A stretch of DNA of 6,430 bases from Thermoproteota archaeon (lineage in GTDB: Archaea > Korarchaeota > JAOZGF01), in contig JAOZGF010000028.1 in NCBI GenBank assembly GCA_027491845.1, positions 1 to 6,430 on the forward strand. Direction: 5' to 3'. Position 1 is the stretch's first letter; every line of letters begins with the position of its first letter. Of this stretch, positions 1 to 4,912 are shown piece after piece. The translations under genes and the position numbers were made by a program. The notes under the pieces are model-generated. The model was not told the DNA's origin and did no database searches. It saw only the letters and a program-made list of their open reading frames with translations.

Positions 1-1195
1 TCATGTCGAAAGTGAACCTTGCATTTGGATGGGAAGGCGGGACAACGTTGCCCTCAGAATCCTTTACCCCAGGCCTCCATTCACCGAAATAATTAACTCC
101 CTTTTCAGGCAGTTCTCCGTCCTTCCCGTTCCAGTACACATCTTTTTCTTCCGTGACAAGTACGTTTGAAAAGATCACTTCACCTGGACTGCGTAAGACC
201 CTCCACAGGACAGGGTCATCCCTTGAATTAACTCCTTCAATTATCCCAAATATTCCTTTTTCAGGGTTTACAGCCCTCACATCGTCTCCATTCCTTCTCA
301 AATATGCTATGTCGTCTCCAACTACTGTTTCCCCCTTTAACATGGAGGTTGAAGTCTTACCGCAAAGTGAGGGGAAAGCCCCTGCAAAATAGGTTACTCT
401 CTTCCTTGGACCATGTACACCCATTATGAACATGTGCTCTGCAAGCCATCCTTCCCTTGAAGCCCTATTTATGGCTAGCCTCATAGCTAACTTCTTTAGG
501 CCAATGGAGTTCCCTCCGTACTGGGTGTTAACGCTATACACTGTCTCGCCCTCCAAGTCGATGTATATTCGGCGTTCATTTATATTTTTAGAGTTCATTC
601 TCTCATCGAGTTCGCCTGCTGAATGCAGGAACCTGAAAAATCTTGCCGACCGGCCTAACTTAAAGAAATACTCATAACCTGACCTGTAAAGGAGGTGTTC
701 GGAGTGAGCTACATAGCTTGAATCAGTGAGTTGAACTGCTGGTATTGAAAATCTTGAATATAAGGGGCCAAGGCAAAAAAACAAGACGTATAGGGTGCGT
801 CCCTTCATTATGTCCTTTAAAAGCCTGTGAATCTCATTTAAACCCTCTTTCCTGTCTAGGGTGTTTATTGTTGGGCCTAAGTCGACGTTTGATGGGACAA
901 GAATCCTTGTATTCTCCCTGTCCCTTGCTTGATCATGGTATCCGTCAAAGTGAACAGTGTGCCCTTTAATTGCAAGTTCCATTTCCTCGCCGCTTTCCAA
1001 AGCCTGTCTCCTAATGTAGTCGATATCTTGACTTGCATCGGTGCAAACAAATACTTTGTCTGGATTGCACAGTTCCACGTATGCAGCTACGAATCGGTGA
1101 AGTTCTTCATTGTTAATCTTAACAAGTTTCTTGTAATCCTTCACGCTTAATTTTTCCCTTAATTTTTCCCTTAATATCTTTAAGGTATCTTCCAT
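1..1195 (-). CDS. pckG: Phosphoenolpyruvate carboxykinase (GTP), C-terminus off the left edge
   Basis: Cytosolic enzyme that converts oxaloacetate plus GTP to phosphoenolpyruvate, GDP and CO2, usually for gluconeogenesis. The frame is open from ATG 1195 to the left edge and gives 398 residues of a family that is normally about 600 long, so roughly the last third is missing. Visible motifs: GGNS at 227-230; the Mn-ligand lysine in GLKKLAMR (K234); EGWLAEHM with ligand H254; the P-loop GAFPSLCGKTS at 272-282 with the reactive-loop C278 and K280; VVGDDIAYL with D294/D295; NPEKGIFG at 310-317; and HPNARF at 389-394. The P-loop differs from the classic FPSACGKTN at two positions (A to L, N to S). 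All metal and nucleotide residues in the visible part are present, so it should be active. The start is firm: the frame is closed by a stop ten codons upstream with no other ATG, GTG or TTG, and a TATA-like box lies 26 bases ahead, which suits a leaderless or short-leader message. The GTP-type assignment is confident. Confidence 0.96.
   Translation of the reverse strand, partial: MEDTLKILREKLREKLSVKDYKKLVKINNEELHRFVAAYVELCNPDKVFVCTDASQDIDYIRRQALESGEEMELAIKGHTVHFDGYHDQARDRENTRILVPSNVDLGPTINTLDRKEGLNEIHRLLKDIMKGRTLYVLFFCLGPLYSRFSIPAVQLTDSSYVAHSEHLLYRSGYEYFFKLGRSARFFRFLHSAGELDERMNSKNINERRIYIDLEGETVYSVNTQYGGNSIGLKKLAMRLAINRASREGWLAEHMFIMGVHGPRKRVTYFAGAFPSLCGKTSTSMLKGETVVGDDIAYLRRNGDDVRAVNPEKGIFGIIEGVNSRDDPVLWRVLRSPGEVIFSNVLVTEEKDVYWNGKDGELPEKGVNYFGEWRPGVKDSEGNVVPPSHPNARFTFDM
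1146..1175. repeat. 12-base tandem repeat inside the carboxykinase N-terminus
   Basis: The plus-strand unit CTTAATTTTTCC occurs twice in perfect copies (1146-1157 and 1158-1169) and is followed by a half copy to 1175. It lies in frame in the carboxykinase gene and encodes the repeated KLRE of residues 8-16, a short charged helix ahead of the catalytic domain. A 12-base unit keeps the frame, so copy-number change would only lengthen or shorten this helix. Confidence 0.8.
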
Positions 1196-1221
1196 ATAAT
1201 GTTCAGCCTGTAACGCTATTC

Positions 1222-1227
1222 TTTAAA
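1222..1227 (-). promoter_or_regulatory. TATA-like box for the PEP carboxykinase gene
   Basis: On the minus strand TTTAAA lies 26 bases ahead of the ATG at 1195. This is the spacing expected of an archaeal TATA box for a leaderless or very short-leader transcript. No Shine-Dalgarno sequence is visible in front of that ATG, which agrees with this reading. The box is inferred from spacing and composition only. Confidence 0.5.
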
Positions 1228-1514
1228 CCATTAAAGGATTTCAGGTTTCCCGTTGACCTACTAAAAAATATGAATTCATGGGCTCTTTGTGTAACGGCAA
1301 ACAGGGTTAAAATACATGTCCAGCATATTTTTTTTCTAATTAGTTTGGGAAGTGAATTATGCTTTGGAGAAATCTACCCTTCATCCTTGACTATTAAAAT
1401 TTTCCCTTGCATATTTGGGGAAAGCACAAGATACCTTATGAAAAAATTTTATTTTTGCACCTTAGTTGAGTTTTCAGTTTTGAAACAGTTTTTCTTGAAA
1501 CAAAGTAAATTGAA

Positions 1515-1519
1515 GGTGA
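1515..1519 (+). promoter_or_regulatory. Shine-Dalgarno GGTGA deciding the TTG start of the acyl-CoA dehydrogenase
   Basis: GGTGA, the core of the usual archaeal anti-16S complement, sits nine bases before TTG 1529. An in-frame stop (TGA 1517-1519) overlaps it and no in-frame ATG occurs before codon 81. The site and the stop together fix the non-ATG start. Confidence 0.8.
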
Positions 1520-1528
1520 AATAACCCT

Positions 1529-2668
1529 TTGAACTTCGAATTAACTGGGGAGGAGTTTACGATTAAGGAAAAGGCGAAAGCATTTGCAAAGCAAGTAGTT
1601 GCGCCATTATCCTCTGAAATCGATAAAAGAAAGGTTTTACCTGACCGCTTACGTGTAAAGGCAGCTGAAGAGGGCCTATACTCCATAGTAGTTCCAAGAC
1701 GCTACGGTGGCTTGGGTAAAAATTTTCTTAGTTATGTTTTGGTGCTTGAAGAGATTGCGAAAGCTTCAATGGCGGTTAGTTTATCCATAGCTGTCCAGTT
1801 CCTGGTTGAAGACAGCTTGCTTCTTTATGGCACGAAGGAACAGAAAGAAAGGTATTTGCCAGCCCTAGCTAGTGCAGAAAAAATCGGTTGCTTTGCCTTC
1901 ACTGAGCCGCAAACTGGGTCTGACCCCAAAGCAATAAAGACAAGAGCTCAGGAGACAGGTCAGGGTTTCAGGTTAAACGGGAAAAAATGTCTTATTTGCA
2001 ATGCTTCCCTAGCTGACATAGCCATAATATTTGCAAGGGATAAAAATGGTTTGAGTGCTTTCATTGTGGAAACAAATAAGCCTGGCTTTTCAGCCGGTGA
2101 AGACGAGGAATTAATGGGTTTAAACGGATTAAAAGTAGGAAACATTTACTTGAGGGATGTTGAAGTTTCCAAAGATAGTTTACTCGGTGAAAGAGGCAAT
2201 GGATTTGAAATGTTGCTTAAACTGATATCTCATGGAAAAACAGGGATTGCTGCACAGGCAGTAGGGCTTTCTCAAGCTGCTTTGGATGAAGCAGTCAAAT
2301 ATGCAAGGGAGAGAAGACAGAAAAACAGGCCGATTTCAAGCTTTCAAGTCATTCAGTGGATGCTGGCTGAAATGGCTGCGTGGATTGAAGCTGCAAGGCT
2401 GTTAACGTATAAGACTGCTTATGCTGTTGATAAAGGGAAGGAGGTTTTTAAAGAGGCTGCAATGGCGAAACTCTTAGCTTCAGAGGTAGCTGAGAAAGTC
2501 ACTAGTTACGCTGTTCAAGTACATGGTAGTTACGGTTACCTTAAAAGGTTTAAGGTTGAGAGGCTTTATAGGGATGCTAAGGCACTTGGAGTAATAGAGG
2601 GCTCTTCAGAGATACAAAGGGTAATCATAGCGTCAAACCTAGTTAGAGATTGTTTTAAAACACTTTAA
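1529..2668 (+). CDS. Acyl-CoA dehydrogenase (FAD, ETF-linked type)
   Basis: Flavoenzyme expected to remove hydrogens from the alpha and beta carbons of an acyl-CoA and pass electrons to electron-transfer flavoprotein. It has 379 residues, the usual length of the short/medium-chain family. The N-terminal helical domain spans about 1-115, with RYGGLGKNFLSYVLVLEEIA at 58-77. The middle beta domain has the flavin/substrate signature CFAFTEPQTGSD at 121-132. The C-terminal helical domain has QVHGSYGYLKRFKVERLYRD at 330-349 and IEGSSEIQR at 356-364. E357 is at the position of the catalytic base in short- and medium-chain enzymes. The flavin loop that commonly reads NGxKxWITNA is NGKKCLICNA here (150-159), so the Trp is Leu155 and the Thr is Cys157. 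The gene starts with TTG, fixed by an upstream stop and a GGTGA site. No ETF or CoA ligase gene lies beside it, so the substrate cannot be named; branched-chain, short-chain or aryl-acyl CoAs are all possible. Confidence 0.93.
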   Translation: MNFELTGEEFTIKEKAKAFAKQVVAPLSSEIDKRKVLPDRLRVKAAEEGLYSIVVPRRYGGLGKNFLSYVLVLEEIAKASMAVSLSIAVQFLVEDSLLLYGTKEQKERYLPALASAEKIGCFAFTEPQTGSDPKAIKTRAQETGQGFRLNGKKCLICNASLADIAIIFARDKNGLSAFIVETNKPGFSAGEDEELMGLNGLKVGNIYLRDVEVSKDSLLGERGNGFEMLLKLISHGKTGIAAQAVGLSQAALDEAVKYARERRQKNRPISSFQVIQWMLAEMAAWIEAARLLTYKTAYAVDKGKEVFKEAAMAKLLASEVAEKVTSYAVQVHGSYGYLKRFKVERLYRDAKALGVIEGSSEIQRVIIASNLVRDCFKTL

Positions 2669-2688
2669 TCAGGCCTTATTTAACCTGA
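2669..2688. terminator. Weak inverted repeat after the acyl-CoA dehydrogenase stop
   Basis: TCAGG (2669-2673) pairs with CCTGA (2684-2688) across a ten-base AT-rich loop, starting on the base after the TAA stop. The stem is only five pairs and no long T run follows, so a terminator role is a guess from its place between convergent genes. Confidence 0.25.
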
Positions 2689-2705
2689 AGAACCTTTCCA
2701 ATCAC

Positions 2706-3644
2706 TTAATAGGCCTCAAAATAGCCTATTGGGACATTTTCTCTAACTTCATTTATAGTTGCCATGCCAGGAACTGTTACATGGATTTTCTTGTTCTCCA
2801 GTACGAACTGAAGGAGTTTCTTGACACCGTACTCCTTAACTAACAAGCCTCTGCCAAGGGGTTTTTTACATATAACTCCCACGTCGTAATCTGAGGCTAA
2901 ATCAATTAACTCCACAATTCTTCCTTCACAGAATTCCACGTTATATGATAGCATAACGGTATCAAATTCCCCTGTCTTTATTGCTGCCTCACAAACCTTT
3001 ATTTCCCTTTCAGAAATTATTTTTCCCTTGAAATCATTAGGCGCATGTGCCCCAGTTATCCCTATGAAGTCAACTATTCCTTTTTCCCTAAACTCTTTTG
3101 CAGCTCTAATTGCACCGTCGTTTTCATTGAGGATTTTCCTTAATGCTTTGCCTGTACCTACTGCATGCATCTGTATAATGTCTATCTTTTTTCTCTGAAG
3201 CCTTCTTAAGCTTTCTAACATGTCTCTTTTGGCTCCACGGTAATTTCTAGATCCCGTCTTAGTTGCAATGTAAACTTCTCCTTCAAAGTTTTTCAGGGCT
3301 AAACCAATTATTTCTTCACTTGTGGAATATTTTCTAGCCGTGTCAATATAGTTCACACCCATTTTAAGGGCTTCCTTAACAACCTTAACCTGCCAATGTT
3401 TTCGATTGGGCCCTCCCCCTAACCCTATAACTGAAACCTTTAAGCCTGTTCTCCCAAGCCTTCTTTTCCTCATTAATCCCTGCATTGGCTGAATTATCTC
3501 GGTAGGCTTAGGCCCAGTTTCCCTTGGCAATGTCTCTTCAAAGAAAGGTGAAACGTAATGGTCTAAAAGGAGAAATGCACCTACAGTACAGGCGCCAGCG
3601 ACCAAAGCTTTAATGAAACTTCTCCTCTTCATTCTGAAACACAT
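2706..3644 (-). CDS. Aldo/keto reductase with a twin-arginine (Tat) signal
   Basis: A 312-residue protein with an aldo/keto reductase barrel from about residue 60, opening with RRLGRTGLKVSVIGLGGGP. All four catalytic residues of the superfamily are visible: D101 and Y106 in YIDTARKY, K129 in IATKTG and H160 in IIQMH. Late motifs include PLGRGLL at 262-268 and VPGM at 291-294, the latter resembling the oxidoreductase group of COG1453. That group often carries a C-terminal 4Fe-4S ferredoxin-like part, but this chain stops soon after VPGM and has none. The N-terminus is MCFRMKRRSFIKALVAGACT: a twin-arginine motif RRSFIK (7-12) followed by hydrophobic residues 13-27, which suggests Tat export or membrane anchoring. 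The true start may be Met5 (3632), which puts KRRSFIK directly after Met; neither start has a Shine-Dalgarno site, and ATAAAAATA at 3652-3660 would suit a leaderless Met5 start. The substrate is unknown. Confidence 0.9.
   Translation of the reverse strand: MCFRMKRRSFIKALVAGACTVGAFLLLDHYVSPFFEETLPRETGPKPTEIIQPMQGLMRKRRLGRTGLKVSVIGLGGGPNRKHWQVKVVKEALKMGVNYIDTARKYSTSEEIIGLALKNFEGEVYIATKTGSRNYRGAKRDMLESLRRLQRKKIDIIQMHAVGTGKALRKILNENDGAIRAAKEFREKGIVDFIGITGAHAPNDFKGKIISEREIKVCEAAIKTGEFDTVMLSYNVEFCEGRIVELIDLASDYDVGVICKKPLGRGLLVKEYGVKKLLQFVLENKKIHVTVPGMATINEVRENVPIGYFEAY
2708..2730. terminator. Seven-pair hairpin at the 3' end of the aldo/keto reductase
   Basis: AATAGGC (2708-2714) and GCCTATT (2724-2730) form a perfect seven-pair inverted repeat around a nine-base loop. 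It overlaps the last codons and the stop of the minus-strand aldo/keto reductase and lies 40 bases past the stop of the plus-strand dehydrogenase. It could act at the ends of both transcripts or protect their 3' ends. Archaeal termination usually depends on T-rich tracts, and none follows directly, so the function is uncertain. Confidence 0.35.
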
Positions 3645-3651
3645 TACTCAG

Positions 3652-3701
3652 TATTTTTATGGATCCGTTAGAATGTGGAGATATCGCATGTTTAAACGTT
3701 T
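3652..3701 (-). promoter_or_regulatory. Candidate promoter and overlapping palindromes ahead of the aldo/keto reductase
   Basis: Two TATA-like elements precede this minus-strand gene. ATAAAAATA at 3652-3660 is centred about 24 bases ahead of the inner ATG at 3632 and would give a leaderless transcript. TTTAAA at 3691-3696 would give a leader of roughly 20 bases for the outer ATG at 3644. The second element is embedded in two overlapping eight-base palindromes, GTTTAAAC (3690-3697) and AAACGTTT (3694-3701), which could be a repressor site. The gene may therefore have its own promoter rather than depend on read-through from the OsmC gene. Confidence 0.35.
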
Positions 3702-3771
3702 TATGCATCATTGGTTCACATTTCAAGCTAAAAAGAACGAGGCACTCTGGAGTTTTCAGTTAGGAAAAGGT

Positions 3772-3791
3772 GATGGAACTAGATGGAACTA
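3772..3791. repeat. Perfect 10-base tandem duplication at the OsmC gene stop
   Basis: GATGGAACTA occurs twice in immediate succession (3772-3781 and 3782-3791). The right-hand copy contains the TAG stop of the minus-strand OsmC-family gene, so the duplication just touches the end of the reading frame. It looks like a small slippage or duplication event with no clear function. Confidence 0.85.
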
Positions 3792-4286
3792 GGCGTATTT
3801 TGGTTTATCTTGTCCCTGTAATTCTTTTATCTTTAGGTTATAATTTACGGGGACAATTTCATGAATAAGGCTTGTTAGGTTACAGGTTTCCCTTGCAAGG
3901 TCGAAGCACCTTTGCGCCCTATTTCTTTCATCCTTTTTAACTAGAATTTCAACGGCAATGTTTATTTCTCTGAACCTATACTTGTTTTTCACCAGCATCA
4001 AACGGCCTCTTACATGTAATTTAACGTCCCTGAGCTTAAGCCTGAGAACTTCTTTGTAGAAAAGAAAAGTTGTGAGGACGCAGGCAGCTATGGATGAAAG
4101 AAAAAGTTCGTCAGGGCAAGCTGCCGTTTCTTTTCCACCGAACTCTTTTGGAATGTCAAATTTCACTTTAAAACCTTTTCCAGTGTTTATTGTGCCCCCA
4201 GTTTTTTTATCCCATGAAATTGATGCTTCATAAATAAGTTCTTGGGGGTATTTTGCCTTTGCAATAGACATATTCCCCACATCCAT
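3789..4286 (-). CDS. OsmC/Ohr-family protein (putative thiol peroxidase)
   Basis: A 165-residue protein of the OsmC/Ohr family, whose characterised members reduce organic hydroperoxides with a pair of cysteines in the cytosol. The family core is visible. An N-terminal beta region at about 15-55 (YEASISWDKKTGGTINTGKG) is followed by the helix CPDELFLSSIAACVLTTF with C69, the usual peroxidatic position. A second beta sheet runs from about 85 to 120, and LARETCNLTSL carries C135, 66 residues later at the resolving position. C57 and C127 are extra. Whether the substrate is a peroxide, and whether lipoyl proteins or another thiol reduces it, cannot be told from sequence. An inner ATG (Met6, 4271) is also possible; GGGGA lies ahead of it, but only two bases away, which is tight. 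The aldo/keto reductase lies downstream on the same strand after a 144-base gap. Confidence 0.9.
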   Translation of the reverse strand: MDVGNMSIAKAKYPQELIYEASISWDKKTGGTINTGKGFKVKFDIPKEFGGKETAACPDELFLSSIAACVLTTFLFYKEVLRLKLRDVKLHVRGRLMLVKNKYRFREINIAVEILVKKDERNRAQRCFDLARETCNLTSLIHEIVPVNYNLKIKELQGQDKPKYA

Positions 4287-4401
4287 CCACTTAGAAGCAG
4301 GGTTGTAATAAGGCCCATGTACATCATTAATTTTTCCTTACTTTTTGGATAATGATTTTAAAGGGGGAGGCAGGTTTGTGGGGTTATTGCATGGGTAGTT
4401 G

Positions 4402-4443
4402 TAGTGGGTGGAGAACTGTATTGTTGTACCTATTCAACCACTA
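4402..4443. repeat. Imperfect inverted repeat upstream of the AbrB-like gene
   Basis: TAGTGGGTGGA (4402-4412) can pair with TTCAACCACTA (4433-4443): six perfect outer pairs, one mismatch, then T-A, G-C, a G-T wobble and A-T, around a 20-base loop. The loop contains a further GTA/TAC pairing (4418-4420 with 4427-4429). It lies about 125 bases before the regulator start and upstream of the AT-rich promoter. It could be an operator or a structured RNA element. No family is recognised. Confidence 0.35.
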
Positions 4444-4500
4444 AGGTTAATTTTCTTTTCACCTTTGAACTAAAGTGAGGCTAAGCTAACAGTTTTTAGG

Positions 4501-4530
4501 AAATGTATTTTTAAATGTTTTTCATAAATA
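4501..4530 (+). promoter_or_regulatory. AT-rich promoter and direct repeat before the AbrB-like gene
   Basis: Two TATA-like sequences are present: TTTTTAAAT (4508-4516) and CATAAATA (4523-4530). They would predict transcript starts roughly 29 and 14 bases before the ATG at 4567. The stretch also reads as an imperfect direct repeat, AAATGTATTTTT (4501-4512) followed at once by AAATGTTTTT (4513-4522). A regulator bound here would cover the TATA element. No strong Shine-Dalgarno site precedes the ATG, only GAGAAG directly against it. Confidence 0.4.
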
Positions 4531-4566
4531 TCATGTAATTCATACAAATCCTATGGTTCTGAGAAG

Positions 4567-4893
4567 ATGTCCGAGATAGGTAGAGGAAAATACATTTATG
4601 GATCTGTGAAGGTTGGTGAAAGAGGACAAATTGTTATACCTGCAAAAGCGAGAGAACACTTCAACATAAAGCCTGGAGACATTTTACTTGTAGTAGGTCA
4701 CAGGGAAAAAGGAGGAATTGGTTTAATTAAGGCAAGTGTGCTTAAGGACTTACTTTTCAAGGTCTTGGAGTCCATTGAGGAAACTGAAGGATCAATTGCA
4801 ACAGAAGAAACAGTTAAGAAAACAGGTGAAAGTGAAGGTAAAAAGAGCGTAAGCAAGTTACCGGAAGAAAGCTTCAAGGGAAGAATTGATTAA
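4567..4893 (+). CDS. AbrB/SpoVT-type DNA-binding regulator of the adjacent ABC exporter operon
   Basis: A 108-residue small transcription factor. Residues 11-56 form a swapped-hairpin AbrB domain: GSVKVGERGQIVIPAKARE (12-30) followed by HFNIKPGDILLVVGHREKGG and IGLIKA. GERGQIVIPAKAR is the diagnostic strand-helix motif. Such proteins bind DNA as dimers and are either repressors or antitoxin-like. No toxin gene lies beside it, and the next genes are an ABC ATPase and permease, so local and autogenous control of this operon is the likely job. Residues 57-108 are a charged tail (KDLLFKVLESIEETEGS, then a Lys/Glu/Ser-rich stretch), probably a helix plus a disordered end, with no named domain. This tail could mediate oligomerisation or sense a signal. 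The stop at 4891-4893 lies 19 bases before the preferred ATPase start. The ATG start is the only reasonable one. Confidence 0.9.
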   Translation: MSEIGRGKYIYGSVKVGERGQIVIPAKAREHFNIKPGDILLVVGHREKGGIGLIKASVLKDLLFKVLESIEETEGSIATEETVKKTGESEGKKSVSKLPEESFKGRID

Positions 4894-4894
4894 A

Positions 4895-4907
4895 GGAGAA
4901 AGGGGGA
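4895..4907 (+). promoter_or_regulatory. Shine-Dalgarno region deciding the ABC ATPase start
   Basis: GGAG at 4895-4898 and GGGGGA at 4902-4907 directly follow the regulator stop. GGGGGA is five bases before ATG 4913, good spacing for that start. A longer reading from TTG 4886 would begin inside the regulator gene and has no comparable site, so ATG 4913 is preferred. Confidence 0.75.
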
Positions 4908-4912
4908 AATCT

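Larger units (their letters stand above)
1196..1528. promoter_or_regulatory. Divergent intergenic region between the carboxykinase and the acyl-CoA dehydrogenase
   Basis: This 333-base stretch has no convincing gene. It is AT-rich and must hold the promoters of two divergent genes. The carboxykinase side has TTTAAA at 1222-1227. The dehydrogenase side has AT-rich sequence at 1441-1456 that could serve as a TATA element, two direct copies of TTGAAACA at 1480-1487 and 1495-1502, and a Shine-Dalgarno site at 1515-1519. A run of eight T lies at 1328-1335. An 84-codon frame at 1270-1524 ends just before the dehydrogenase but has no recognisable domain or ribosome binding site, so I do not call it. 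Confidence 0.6.
4287..4566. promoter_or_regulatory. Divergent control region between the OsmC gene and the AbrB/ABC operon
   Basis: This gene-free stretch of 280 bases separates two divergent units. On the minus strand TTATTA around 4304-4310 lies about 20-25 bases before the OsmC start and is a weak TATA candidate. The centre, 4360-4412, is unusually G-rich on the plus strand and runs into an imperfect inverted repeat at 4402-4443. The right end, 4501-4530, is strongly AT-rich and is the likely promoter of the regulator gene. I find no tRNA-like fold and no coding frame with recognisable content. Confidence 0.5.

Noticed and set aside
153..1150. Several plus-strand frames of 70-85 codons
   Set aside because: They are antisense to the well-supported carboxykinase frame and have no recognisable content.
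1270..1524. Plus-strand 84-codon frame in the gap before the acyl-CoA dehydrogenase
   Set aside because: No ribosome binding site or recognisable domain, and a composition typical of AT-rich noncoding DNA. It spans the region that must hold the dehydrogenase promoter.
1474..2145. Two minus-strand frames of 60-70 codons
   Set aside because: The first largely and the second wholly overlap the acyl-CoA dehydrogenase on the opposite strand, whose motifs are unambiguous.
4360..4443. Possible tRNA or small RNA in the G-rich stretch
   Set aside because: No cloverleaf, acceptor stem or T-arm consensus can be built; only one imperfect stem is present, so it is listed as an inverted repeat.
4567..4893. 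AbrB-like protein as the antitoxin of a toxin-antitoxin pair
   Set aside because: The following gene is a complete ABC ATPase and no small toxin frame lies on either side.
4886..4912. TTG start adding nine residues to the ABC ATPase
   Set aside because: It overlaps the regulator gene and lacks a Shine-Dalgarno site, whereas ATG 4913 has one at good spacing and begins where the family normally begins.
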